Shown here piece after piece: positions 50,462 through 62,745 of a stretch of 64,000 bases of DNA (the stretch's first letter is position 1; each line of letters starts with the position of its first letter). The position numbers and the translations under genes are program-made. The notes beneath the pieces are model-generated. The model was not told the origin of the DNA. It did no database searches and saw only the letters and a list, made by a program, of their open reading frames with translations. Source of the stretch: Drosophila miranda (lineage: Eukaryota > Arthropoda > Insecta > Diptera > Drosophilidae); the NCBI RefSeq assembly GCF_003369915.1, contig NC_046675.1, positions 28,582,001 to 28,646,000 on the forward strand, written 5' to 3'.

Positions 50462-53038
50462 ATGGATATGGCCAGGAACATATTCGGCCGGGACCACGAG
50501 GGTTACGTGGGCCGTGCAGAACATACGGTACGGGTAGGGGAAGCGCAGCGCTCTCTAATTAACTGGAAAAGATTGCTTATCAAGCTAATTATATTTTATC
50601 GTTTCCACGCTCCACTCACTGCCAACACAGCGCAAACTGCAGAACTTGGGCTCGGAAGACGATCTGGGCGAGCTGCCGCCAATGATGGAAGAACTGAGCG
50701 TGGCCGATGGCCTGCGACCGAATCCTGGAGGACCGTTCTCCGCCCTCACGGCCTCCATGTGGCCGCAGGAGATCCTCGCCAAGCTGGGCGGGGAGGCTGA
50801 GCTGGGTTCTGGGCCCAACGACCAGCCCGAGTATCGTTTCGATGAGTTTGGGTTTCGCGTTGAGGAGGAGGACGGCCCCGAGCAGAGCTCAAATAAACTG
50901 CTTGGGATACCCTTTGTGGAGGATGCCCAGCAACGACTGCAGTGGATAGCCCATCTGGAGTTCTCCCACAACAAGGAGGCCACAGAGCTCACGTGGGAGC
51001 ATGTAGATGTGATGCTGCCGCGCACGGAGAAGCTGCGCAACATGGTACGGCAGGGCATTCCACACACACTGCGGGCCCAGATGTGGATGCGACTCTCTGG
51101 GGCATTGGCCAAGAAGCAGAAGAGCGAAACGAGCTACCAGGACATTGTCAAGGGTACAGATACCCCCACATATCCTGGTTGAGAAATTGTTCTTAAACTA
51201 TTTGTATTTCAGCTTCCAGCAACGACCAATTGATGACATCGAAGCAGATCGAGAAGGATCTGCTGCGCATCCTGCCCACAAACGCGTGTTTTAGCAATCC
51301 CAACGGCACGGGAATTCCCCGCCTGCGTCGCATCCTTCGGGGCATTGCGTGGCTCTTTCCCGACATTGGCTACTGCCAGGGCACAGGCGTCATTGTAGCC
51401 TGCCTGCTGCTGTTCATGGAGGAGGAAAATGCCTTCTGGATGATGGCCACCATTGTGGAGGATCTGCTGCCCGCCTCATACTACAGCTCCACGCTGCTCG
51501 GCATCCAGGCGGACCAGCGCGTTATGCAAACCCTAATTGCCAATTACCTGACCAACGTGGATGAGTCGCTCAAGAAGCACGACATTGAGTTGTCGCTGAT
51601 TACGCTGCACTGGTTCCTCACGGTCTTCGCGAATGTCGTGCACATGAAGATTCTCGTCCGGATATGGGACTGGTTCTTCTACGAGGGATCCATTGTGCTC
51701 TTCCAGCTAACCCTAGGCATGCTAAAGGTCAAAGAGCAGGAGCTCAAGCACCTGGAGAACTCTGCCCAGATCTTCAATTCCCTTTCGGACATTCCCGGCG
51801 AGGTCACCGACGTGGAGGTGCTCTTCAGGCAGGCCCTGGAGGTGGGCGGCTCCCTCAGTCAAATGGTGATCGACACGCATCGACGTCGCCACTTGGCCTA
51901 CCTCATGGCCGACCAGGGTCATCAAATAGGCAATCCCGAGGCCACATCGAATCTGCCCAAGCAGCAGCTAGCCCGGCGGCAAGTGCGCAAAAGTAAATCC
52001 ATACTGGAGGCTTTTCTGTTCCGCGGCGACGGCTCCGAGGCGGACCAGCTTAAGAACAAGAACATACGGCAAACGGAGATTCTGGTGGATCTGCGCGAAG
52101 CCATACTCAAAGTGGGACGCCATTTCATCACGATTGAGCCCAAGCTGGCGGGGCACATCCAGCTGACGGCGAACTACAGCAGTGAATCGCACGCCAAGGA
52201 CCACGAGAACTTCATCAATGTGGCGCGAACGCGAAAACGCCGCGCCAAGGCACTGCATGACTTTGAGCGACACGACGACGATGAGTTGGGGTTCAGGCGC
52301 AACGATATCATCACCATCATCAGCCAAAAGGACGAGCACTGCTGGGTGGGCGAGCTGAACGGATTGCGAGGCTGGTTTCCCGCCAAATTCGTGGAGCTGC
52401 TGGATGAACGCAGCAAGCTGTATACCTCGGCCGGAGACGACGCCATTTCCGAGACGGTGACGGATCTGGTGCGTGGCACACTGGCGCCAGCCATCAAGGC
52501 CTTTCTGGAGCACGGCATGAAGCGACCCACATTCCTCGGCGGACCCATCCACCCGTGGCTGTACATCGAGGAGGCGGCCACCCGCGAAGTGGAAAAGGAC
52601 TTTGAATCCGTCTACAGTCGCCTGGTGCTGTGCAAAACGTATCGTCTGGACGAAGATGGCAAGGTGCTGACGCCCGAGGAGCTGCTCTATCGCTGCGTCC
52701 AGGCCATCAATCAAACGCACGACGATGCCCATGCCCAGATGGATGTGAAGCTGCGCTCTCTCATCTGCTTGGGCCTCAACGAACAGGTGCTGCATCTCTG
52801 GCTGGAGGTGCTGTGCGCCTGCCAGGAGGTGGTGCAGAAGTGGTACCACACCTGGAGCTTCATCGATTCCCCGGGCTGGGTGCAGATCAAATGCGAGCTA
52901 AGGATTCTATCGCAGTTTGCCTTCAATCTGAATCCGGACTGGGAGCTGCCGCCGAAGCGGGGCAAGGAGTCGCAGCCGCTGAAGGATGGAGTGCGCGACA
53001 TGCTCGTGAAGCATCATCTCTTTTCGTGGGATCTGTGA
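50462..53038 (+). CDS. SGSM3-like protein with TBC (Rab-GAP), SH3 and RUN domains
   Basis: Three exons, 50462-50527, 50631-51153 and 51213-53038, give 804 aa. The N-terminal 100 residues are acidic and Pro-rich. The TBC domain spans about residues 115-415: the arginine finger R215 lies in [10 protein letters not shown] (IxxDxxR motif) and the glutamine finger Q252 in YCQG, so GAP catalysis should be intact. The SH3 domain at about 539-595 contains [15 protein letters not shown], the WVGELNG core and [12 protein letters not shown] domain occupies about 607-800 ([18 protein letters not shown] onwards). This order is diagnostic for SGSM3 (also called CIP85/MAP), a regulator of Rab and Rap-dependent traffic. 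The fly counterpart is CG12241 as I remember it. The 3' UTR appears to overlap the end of Rpb7. Confidence 0.94.
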
Positions 53039-53455
53039 GGCTTAACCCTGCATTCCATACAAACCAATCTGAACAAAAGAATATCTCATTCGCCGCGTAC
53101 TTCTATATGTATGATTTTTCCCCCTATGTGCAATCACAGTCTAGACTCTCTAGACTTCGGCTTTTTCCATGTACTTAAGTGCTTTACCACCCTATGACAC
53201 CTATCGTACGAGTATACATATAGCTTTTAATTATATCTCTACTAGAATTGTACTATAACTACTTTTATGTATATGCACTATGTATAGCTCGAGAGCTGTT
53301 TGTTTAATTAACATTTGTATCCATCCATATTTTTAACTCCACTTCCACGCAGCACACAAATGTAAACGTACCTCTTTCAATCGAAATCAAATCTTATAAA
53401 GTACATATTTATTACTATATATACACATAGATATTTAGCTGTCTAAATGCATTTC

Positions 53456-53461
53456 ATTAAA
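53456..53461 (+). terminator. Candidate polyadenylation signal of the SGSM3-like gene
   Basis: ATTAAA, the common variant hexamer, lies 418 bases after the stop codon at 53038. The minus-strand AATAAA at 53408-53413 is the likely signal for Rpb7, so the two transcripts would overlap by tens of bases at their 3' ends. Confidence 0.4.
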
Positions 53462-53527
53462 GTTTAATATATATATATAATTAAATGGTACACCAACAAA
53501 AGGGTTGGCTTCGATTTGGAGGGGGTT

Positions 53528-54218
<691 letters not shown>

Positions 54219-54420
54219 CTTTATTTTAATAATTACAAAAAAATAGCAAAAAAAACACATACGACGCTCAAAAACCTATCATCGTTATCGGGGTCGATTA
54301 CAGCCGGCAAAACGCACCTTACAACACTGAAGGAAGACAGTTTCGATATATCGTTACATATCGATAAGCAACATATGTATCTGCACGTGTGCAGTTAAAG
54401 TTAAAATTAAATAAAACAAA
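54219..54420. promoter_or_regulatory. Shared bidirectional promoter, Rpb7 / Surf6, with a perfect DRE
   Basis: 202 bases separate the ATGs of Rpb7 and Surf6. It contains the perfect DREF palindrome TATCGATA at 54359-54366 and a second palindrome cgatatatcg at 54344-54353. Further tatcg words lie near 54280-54300. No TATA box at the right spacing is seen. The layout fits DREF-driven growth genes (transcription and ribosome assembly). Confidence 0.7.
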
Positions 54421-55459
54421 ATGAGGCCCACCTCGGAAATATTAAAAGAAATGAGGGAAAAGTATTTCCCGGAGTCCGTCAAGCCAGTCAGTACAAAGAA
54501 AAAGAAGGAAACCCTACTGACGGAGTACACAGAGTATCGTGATCGCCTTCTCGATCTGCTGACAACCGCTGGCGTGCCATACTCCAAAGAGGAAGGTTCG
54601 TACGGCAACTGCAAACGAAATTCAATCATTATTGTGTGTAAATTTCCTTCCAGATGATGACACCTACGAGGACTACTTGCTGTCGGACACTGAAGAAGCG
54701 CCAAAGAAAAAGAGCAAAAAACAAAAGGCAACAGGTGAGGCGGATGAGGATCTGGAGGAGCGGCTGGCATCAATGAAGAACAAATTGCGCCAGAAAAAGG
54801 GGCCCACCACAGAACGCCAGCAGAAGCGACGCGAGGCCAAGAAGATGAAGCGCAGCAAGGGTGTCCAGAAGCTGATACTCTCCTCGGCCAAGAACCTGAA
54901 GAACGAAAACGTCAAGCAGAAAAAGTTGACCAATGGAGTGGTCAAGCACGAGGAAGACGGCGACACGAAGGATTCTAAGGCACTCATTAAACCCGTGAAA
55001 CAGCAACCGGTCTACAACCAAGATGGAAAAATTGTCTACTCCAAGGTGGACTTCGCCGCCACGCCCGGCGGAAAGCAGAAAAAGTCGCATCAGAATCCCA
55101 AGGAAATCCTAAAGAAGCTGAAGGACACCAAGAAACAGATCAACGAACTGAAGGAGCAGGGCGAGACGGAGAAGGCGGCGGAAATGCAGACGGATATTGC
55201 GTGGAAGAAGGCGTTCGATAAGGTTGCCGGCAAAAAGGTAAAGGATGACCCCAAGCTCCTGCTGAAGTCCATCAAGAAGCGCAAGGTTGAGAAGAAGAAG
55301 GCCAAGACAAAGTGGTCGGAGCGCAAGCAGAAGGTGGACTACGACAAGGACAAGCGACAGAAGAAGCGGCAGGATAATCTGGAGAAGCGCAGCAAGGACA
55401 AGAAGAACAGGAAGCTAAAGAAGGCCAGCAAGAAGGGTCGCATCATAGCCGGTTACTAA
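54421..55459 (+). CDS. Surf6: Surf6, ribosome-biogenesis nucleolar protein
   Basis: Two exons, 54421-54595 and 54654-55459 (58-base intron), give 326 aa. The start MRPTSEILKEMREKYFPE is followed by an acidic patch (DDDTYEDYLLSDTEEA) and then a strongly Lys/Arg-rich, coiled body. The C-terminal SURF6 domain includes VYNQDGKIVYSKVDFA, the KKHK/KEILKKLKDTKKQ helix, the IAWKKAFDKVAGKKVKDDP region and the end KKASKKGRIIAGY. SURF6 (yeast Rrp14) works in the nucleolus in early pre-60S and 40S assembly. Length is near the family norm (human 361). It shares its promoter with Rpb7. Confidence 0.95.
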
Positions 55460-56327
55460 TAGAAACATAGACCAACCAACTCCACTGTACCACTGTATCG
55501 CTATAGACTAAGTTTAAAACTCCCATTGAAAATCTACTCAAATGGAAATAGAAATGTCTTTCAAAACTGACAGCTTTCAGGGGTTTTATTATTGTTTTCG
55601 AAATTCACATTCGTCTTGGCCTTACAACAGTCAAAATTTCTTGTTTCCTTTTCTTTTCTTTCCAGAAGTTGTTGTACTTGGCCCATGGTGCGTTGTGACG
55701 AAAAAGAGGAAGATAAGTGAGGCACGCAGAACAGCTGTTCGTGTCTATCGATTGAAGTATCGATTGCATCAAAGCACAGTGCAGTGGGGAGATTTTTCTT
55801 GTTACAGCCCGCTGGCAAAATATTTGTGTTTAATCTAGTAAACTCTAGTAGAAGTTTTACCCGAAAACAAGTGCAATAATCAAAGCTACCTTGGGCGACA
55901 TAGAGTAGCAGCAGTGAGCACGCACATCAAATATAGACGGACAGCACCGAAAGGTGGAGAAGCAATCAAAGTCAGAAAGTAATCGACACACGCACACAGC
56001 GAAACACATTACGTGCCGAGCGCAATCTCTTTCCTTCCCCCCATTTTCCACCAAAAAAAATCGCGGTGGCAGGCGAAAAAATCAACACAATTGCGTCGTA
56101 AGCCAAGCAGGCTGCAAAGCGTTTTAAGTTTGTGTAAAAAACCCAACAGCTCCGGCTGAATGTCTAGAAGCAACTTCTGAACGAACCAACAACTTCACCG
56201 ATCAGCACCACAAGAAGAAGAAGAAGCATCAGCAGAGGACAGAGGAGAAGCAGCGCTCAGCTGAGACTTCCGCAGGCCAGGCAGTGGATAGCACCACTGA
56301 AGTGAAGTGAAGCGGGCAGCAGCCATT
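55460..56327 (+). other. Surf6 3' end and ClpX 5' region
   Basis: 868 bases between the Surf6 stop and the ClpX ATG. No canonical AATAAA follows Surf6 closely. The right half probably contains the ClpX 5' UTR, A-rich with gaagaagaagaag near 56213-56227. The words tatcgattgaagtatcgatt at about 55746-55765 contain two near-DRE sites and probably mark the ClpX promoter. Confidence 0.45.
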
Positions 56328-59300
56328 ATGAGCATGGTGCGGCGGATAATCTTGTTGGGCCCTAAATACAGCGTCTGGGCAAAGGGTAAGTCTTCTTCCC
56401 CCTGGCTATTGTTGCTGCAAAAATCATCGCATACGTAACTGCGTCATTTCCTGCTGGTGCAGCAGCTGATTTCGTATCAGTGCTGTGATCCCAATGCAAT
56501 GCTGGAGCATTTTCGATTGCCGTTTACCTGTTTTGCTTATCAGAATTTTCTAGCCAGGCCCCCCACAAACGGCGCCAAGCTCGGCGCTGCGCCTCTGGGC
56601 CACTACCTGAAGGTCGTCTTCTTTTGATATCAAAAAAGCTGCTCTCGCGTTCAACATCCCACACAGGGGCGTCTCTCAAAAGGGGATCACCTGTAATGCT
56701 ATCGATAGACGTTCGATCGTTTTGATTTTACATAAACCAAATATGCGCGATTGAAGGCCGCCCAATAAGACCACGTTTATGCATCGTTGTAGTACCCTCG
56801 AAGGAGTTATGGTAATTACTAGAAGAGGTTGGAGCCCAGAGTCGCTGTAACTAACGATTCCCGATCACCAATCGATCTGCAAAAGAGTATCAAATGCTTC
56901 GTCTTCGCGCTTCCAAAAACAGACCACCTTTCTTGTTTTTGGTTGGTCTTTGGACTGAACTTGAATTGTCTTAAAAAACAGCTTGTATTATTACCATACC
57001 ATGCTCGGCGTCTGACGCAATGATTTTTTTTATTATTACATGGCTTTGGTCGATGGCGGCATAATTTTTGTTATATATGATAGCCAGGCTATTATATTTG
57101 TGGGCTTACGGGTGAGCTAGGGAAAGCGATCTTACGCGGAAGTTGATGGCGGGAAATCTACACTGAGAGAAAGTACTGGATTAGCCACTCTTGAAGGTAG
57201 AATTTTCACAATTTAGGGAAGGGATTGTAAAGATGATCTTTCAGGCGACAATAATCTGAGAGTGCGAGAAATATAGTTTCGACAGTCATCTGTGATCTGT
57301 GATATCGGCAGGTGCTAATTGGCCTTGGCCTTTATATGCTTCGTATTTTGCGGTTGAAATCCGTCTCTCCCTCTCTGCGTTGCTATCTCTCGTTTGTATG
57401 GATTCCAGTGCTATTAACCTTTGAAAAGTACAGGGTCAATGTTTCCATTCTTTTATTGAATTTCCTTTGTATGCCAGCATCCCACTGATTCCTCTTTTGT
57501 GTGGCTCTTTCTAGGTGCCGGAGTACCAACCACACAGCACTCAGCAAAATGTGCAGCAGCAACAGGAGGAGGAGGGGGACCCGGAGTGTGCGGCGTACGA
57601 CGCTTCCACTTGGCCACACGCCACTGCGCTGCCAGCAGGCAGATTGTGCTGGAGCCCGTCATGAATATACCCGCGTACATTGACATCACCAATGGAACGA
57701 CACAGACGCCGGAGGACTCAAGCGGCGGCAGCGGAAGCAGCGCCAGCAGTGGCGGCACCTCAAAGATCCCTGGAACCGGCGCGAGTGCTGGCGGAGCGAG
57801 CACAACGAGCGGTGGAGATCCGCCCGGCGGTGGCGACAAGTTTCTGTCGTGCCCGAAATGCGGCAGCGCCTGCACTCAGGTGGAGACGTTCGTCAGCTCG
57901 ACGCGATTCGTCAAGTGCGCCAAGTGCAACTACTTCTTTGTGGTGCTCTCCGAGGTGGAGACCAAGCAGCGGGTCAAGGATGAGCCGAAGAACCAGCGAA
58001 AGCCCCCACCGCCGCCCCAGAAGATCATGGAGTACCTCGACAAGCACGTGGTGGGCCAGGACTTTGCCAAGAAAGTGCTCGCCGTGGCGGTCTACAACCA
58101 CTACAAGCGCATCCACCACAATCTGCCCCAGCTGCAGCAGCAGCAGAGTGGCGGACAGGGAGGCACTGGCACGGACGGCATTCCCCGTCCCGATCTCCTG
58201 CACATCACGGGCATTGGTCACACCCTAAACAGCTCGCCGGGCAACGAACTGCCCCCCAAGCCCGCACAGATGGGCATGGGCGGAGGCATGGGCGGCGGTC
58301 TGGGGAGCAGCCTAGGCAATCAGTCGGGACGCGGCGGCGGCGACAATCGCGCCGGCTCCGAGATACTCGACAACAAGTCCACGGACGTGAAGCTGGAAAA
58401 AAGCAACATCATCATGCTCGGTCCCACGGGATCGGGCAAGACGCTGATTGCCCAAACGATTGCCCGCTGCCTGGACGTCCCGTTTGCCATCTGCGACTGC
58501 ACGACCCTCACCCAAGCGGGCTACGTGGGCGAGGACATTGAGAGCGTCATCTCCAAGCTGCTGCAGGATGCCAACTACAATGTGGATCGAGCCCAGACGG
58601 GCATTGTGTTCCTCGACGAAGTGGACAAGATCGGTGCCGTCCCTGGAATCCATCAGCTACGCGATGTTGGCGGCGAAGGTGTCCAGCAGGGCATGCTCAA
58701 GATGCTGGAAGGCACGGTCGTCAATGTCCCCGAGCGTAACTCCCCGCGAAAGCTGCGCGGCGAAACGGTGCAGGTGGATACCACGAATATCCTTTTTGTG
58801 GCCTCCGGCGCCTACACGGGACTGGATAGGCTCATTGGTAGACGCCTCAACGAGAAGGTGAGAGATCTCTTTTGTAGAGATGTGGCTTCTATAATTATTT
58901 ATTATTCGTTTTTCTTTTAGTATTTGGGCTTTGGCATGCCCTCTTCGTCAAGCGGCTCTGGCAATCGTCGAGCCGTGCAATCGGTGGCTGCCCCCATGGA
59001 CAATGATCAGGAGGAGCGTGATAAATGCCTCACCAAAGTGCAGGCCCGTGATCTCGTCGAGTTCGGAATGATTCCCGTGAGTGTAGACCCGATTTTTCCC
59101 CTTGATTTCTTCTAATAATTTTGTGGGTGTTTCAGGAATTCGTTGGACGCTTTCCGGTTATTGTGCCCTTCCACAGTTTGAATGTCGGCATGCTGGTGCG
59201 CATTCTCACCGAGCCACGTAATGCTCTCGTGCCTCAATACAAGGCGCTGCTGGGTCTGGATGATGTTGATCTAACCTTCGATGAGGATGCAGTGGAATCA

Positions 59301-59631
59301 ATAGCCAAGCTGGCAATGGAAAGGCATACAGGTGCCCGAGGATTGCGCTCCATAATGGTACGAAAGTGATTTTAATTTATTAATGTATATCTAAATGATG
59401 TTTTTTTTGTAGGAGCAACTCTTGCTGGATCCCATGTTCATAGTGCCAGGCTCGGACATACGGGGCGTGCACATTACCGGCGAATGTGTGAGAGGACAGA
59501 GCACACCCGTATACAATCGCGACACGGATGCGACGGCGAGCAGCAACAGTGGTGGGTCCTCCGACTCGGAGAGCACCAACGATAATGATAAGAGCTTTGA
59601 GGATAGTGAAAAAGTACGCGTAAAACAGTAG
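56328..59631 (+). CDS. ClpX: ClpX, mitochondrial AAA+ unfoldase of the ClpXP protease
   Basis: Five exons, 56328-56385, 57515-58857, 58921-59076, 59136-59357 and 59413-59631, give 665 aa (human CLPX 633). The N-terminus [19 protein letters not shown] and the following Arg-rich, acid-poor stretch look like a mitochondrial presequence. The zinc-binding domain has C132-x2-C135 and C154-x2-C157. AAA+ motifs are Walker A GPTGSGKT (322-329) and Walker B IVFLDEVD (383-390). The ClpP-docking loop reads LGF (exon 3 start, YLGFGMP) as in animal ClpX, and the C-terminal small domain has [11 protein letters not shown] Gly/Met-rich insert (about 270-310) is longer than in mammals. The protein unfolds matrix substrates for ClpP and assists heme synthesis and nucleoid maintenance. 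The first intron is 1.1 kb. Confidence 0.96.
56386..57514 (+). other. First intron of ClpX
   Basis: 1129 bases from the AAGG|GTAAG donor to the tctttctag acceptor at 57514. No coding sequence, only short chance ORFs such as 56829-57023. It contains a ctatcgatag palindrome near 56699-56708, which is close to the DRE consensus. Confidence 0.75.
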
Positions 59632-60047
59632 AAAGCAAACATCGAAACCACGAAACAAAAAACAGAGCTAGAGCCACAAACGAATAATACTTTCAGTTTT
59701 CTAGATACATATATATCTGTCTGTATTCTATATGTATTTGCTGCTTACTCTACAACCAAACTACTTGCTTGCTTCGAACACAGAACAGCCCAATGTTTAA
59801 TATCCTTTATACATATATATATTAATAATGTATATTTTTTTAGTCGTTTGTGAATGATACATTGGCTGGCACGTCGTAGCTCTTCCCCCCTCTATCTTCC
59901 TGTACAAAATATCCCCCGAAAATGACGCATAATATATATATTATATAATATTCAATCCCATTATATGCATCTGTGATTCATGAAAAAAGCAGCAATTGTA
60001 AGCAGAATATATATATATAAAGAAAAGAAGAGCACCCAAAAAGCAGG

Positions 60048-60053
60048 AATAAA
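60048..60053 (+). terminator. Candidate ClpX polyadenylation signal
   Basis: AATAAA 417 bases after the ClpX stop codon. AT-rich sequence with many ATATAT words lies between. The minus-strand AATAAA at 60974-60979 is the likely signal for the convergent PP2A subunit gene, so the two genes need not overlap. Confidence 0.5.
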
Positions 60054-60973
60054 AAGAAACCTTTAAATCCCTTTTAAATAATACATAATTGTAATTTGTA
60101 CCTCTCTGTAATCTGAATTGTGGTCGGTCGGTCCTGTTTGGCGATCCTGAGATCCTCTCTCTACGATTATACCAATTATATATATACACACAATATATTT
60201 AGGCGAATTGTTTGCATAGTCTAAAAGCGAGTTTCAACATGAGTTCTGGTAGCGTTTTGCAATGACGACAAAGCGGGAAAAACTTATATTTTTAACTACA
60301 TTTAAGTTAAACTTTGAAAACATCAAAAAAATCAAAAACAAATTAAATAATAAAAAAAAAATGAAAAAGTTCAAAGAGAATCGGTATATGATTTGTGGAG
60401 GGAAGCTACGAGTAGAAGGGGCATCATGTGGAGATCCATAGGAGATCATTTACGTATTATCACGACCAAGATGTTGCATGAGGGGCGGGCTATCCTTCAC
60501 CTTTGACCGCAGCCTGCAGCCTTCCTTCTAGGGTTCGGCTGCTCAGCTTGTTTACACATTCTTTGGCGACGCACAACGTAGATCGAGACTCGAGTTTGCA
60601 GAAACAATAAACATTGCTTGGGCATGACTCAGGACATTGATGTACAGGCTTTGGTTGAGGTAGTAAGAATAGGTTCAGTATCATGGGTATCACAAAAGGA
60701 AGCTTTAAGAAAAGATAAAGAAGTAAAAATTGAAAAATGTTCATATGCGGTGGCGTGGAAAAGGAGGAAATATCACAAAGAGCATGAGAGTGTACGATGT
60801 TCATCGCTGGCAAATGGCCGGAACAAATGAGATGGAAAATAAATCCAAAGGCTCTCCTTGAGCCGGCAAATTTTCTATGTATTGGAACATTTGTTATAAT
60901 TTTCAATTAATTTATTTTATTCGTCATTAAAATTCAACTAAAATATGTAGAAACTCATAATAAATAAATCGAA
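60054..60973. other. Intergenic region between ClpX and the PP2A subunit
   Basis: About 900 bases between convergent genes, AT-rich with A runs at 60350-60360. Frames at 60490-60906 and 60618-60830 show no family features. I see nothing functional here beyond the flanking poly(A) signals. Confidence 0.6.
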
Positions 60974-61163
60974 TTTATTGCACATATGGGACTAAAAATA
61001 TTTCCTTTTCTTTTCTTTCGTTCTTTTTGTTTTTGTTTTGTTTTGTTTCCTTGTTTTTCATTCAGTTTTTTCAGTTTTTCATTTACGTAGTGTATAAATT
61101 TGTATAAAAATTTGTATGTTAATAAATATGTGTGTATCTTTAAGCAATCCGATCCCATCCCTC

Positions 61164-62745
61164 TCAATCGTTCTCCTCGGATATGAGGAGTTCGTATTCC
61201 TGTGCCGCAAACCGATCCCAATCGGAGGTCTATAAAAAATGGAGAGGATATGTAGAGTCTGAACCGATGGGCACTGCTGTATTACACTTACATATTCATC
61301 ACGCTGCGAGGCAAATGGATCTCTTTGTTCATGATCCAAATACTTCTCCAGATTGAAGAAGGTGTCGAAGAAGACGTGCGTCATTTTGCAGCGTTTCAGA
61401 TCGCCCAACGTAATGCAGTCCCGATTCGCAGGCTTAATCATGTCCAGCATCTAAAGAAGAATGAATTTAAGAGGCTTCCAGAGTTGGAAAAGAGGGCTCC
61501 GCACCTGACACAGACAATCCTCGAATGGCAGGCACTCGATGCCAATGCCCTCCATGCGCTGCTGTTGCTCCTCGTAGAAATACTCCAGCTCGTACATGGA
61601 TAGGGCGCCATCGCCATCGATGTCCATGCAGCGGAACCAATACTCAATGGCCGTCGGTGTGCGTTTGTCCTCCTCGGAAAGTATGAACCAAACAAAGTCT
61701 GTGTAGGACATTTTGGCCTCTTCCTCGGGTCCCTTTTTGCTATCCGTGCGCGTAACACAGCCGGAAAAGATGCGCTCCACGATCCGGGAGGACAGTGCAT
61801 GGTCGCTATGCTTGGCCAGATCCTCCTGATTGATGAGCAGATCGTGATCCTTGTCCAGTTCCCAGAACTTGCAGTAGATCACATAAAAGTGCTCATAGCT
61901 AAAGAAGGCCATGATCTGATTGATGTCCTCCTCCTCCTCCAAAAGACTAATCATCTGAGGAAAAAAAAGGGATCTTTAAGCAGGGAATTCTTTTGCAATC
62001 TTGAGGGAAGATACGTACCTCTAAGAGATCAGATCTCTTGAGTTCTGCAATTGTGATCCTGCCGCTCCAACTGCGATTCACCGAATAGAAAATGCGCGCG
62101 ATGACCGTGTGCACGTATCTGGAATGAAACTCGGTGGCCTCCTTGAGGAAGGCCAGTCCGGGATGTGTATCGACCACATCCTGCACCATCGGCACCAAAT
62201 CCTCTGGCACAATGTAAGAGCGAAATCGCTGGCCACGCGACAGGATGTACACGAATCGGGACGCAGCCTCATGGCAATATATATTCATTCTGCAAGAGAG
62301 TAATACATATATTACTCCATTATCCATTAGGAGGGCGTATAAGTAATGTGCTTACTGTTTCCAGAACTCTACAAATCTCTGACGTTCGACGAGACCCGAA
62401 TTGGACGTCTGGCAAAAGACCATCACGGGCATCCGCCAGTAGTAGGGCATGCCGCAGAGCTTCAGGATCCGTGGCAGATCGTCTTTGGTCACCTGATTGT
62501 TGGGAAAGCTATCGAAGCCGGAGAGTATACCCCGGACCACACGCTCCATGGCAATCGTTGGCTGTGGCTTGCCATGTGGAAAGTAGAATCTGCAGAAGGA
62601 GAAGGCACTCTCTAGAGTATAAATATTGTAGGATCTTCTAAGAGCACTCCCCCCACCTTGGTATGTAAACACTCTTTGTGGAGCGTATTTCCTTTTGCAG
62701 CAGATTCGTGTCCGGCGGTGGCGGCGGTGTGGCATGCAGCTTGAC
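61164..62745 (-). CDS. PP2A regulatory subunit B'' (PPP2R3-type), 3' part
   Basis: Six exons lie in the window: 62745-62657, 62589-62356, 62289-62019, 61954-61505, 61450-61292 and 61229-61164. They give the last 422 aa; the exon at 62745 is entered in phase 0 from an acceptor, so the N-terminus lies beyond the right edge. Family marks in order: KSVYIPRFYFPHGKP; CGMPYYWRMPVMVF; SYIVPEDLVPMVQDVVDTHPGL; EF-hand 1 loop DKDHDLLINQED; EF-hand 2 loop DIDGDGALSMYE; ITLGDLKRCKM with FFDTFFNLEKYLDHEQRDPF; and the end SDWDRFAAQEYELLISEEND. Both Ca-binding loops keep their acidic ligands, although loop 1 has Leu where Gly is usual. B'' subunits direct the PP2A core enzyme in a Ca-dependent way. CG4733 is the fly gene as I remember it. 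Confidence 0.94.

Noticed and set aside
58312-58653. Antisense ORFs across ClpX (also 57760-58221)
   Set aside because: They lie wholly within the conserved AAA+ exon on the other strand and are explained by codon bias.
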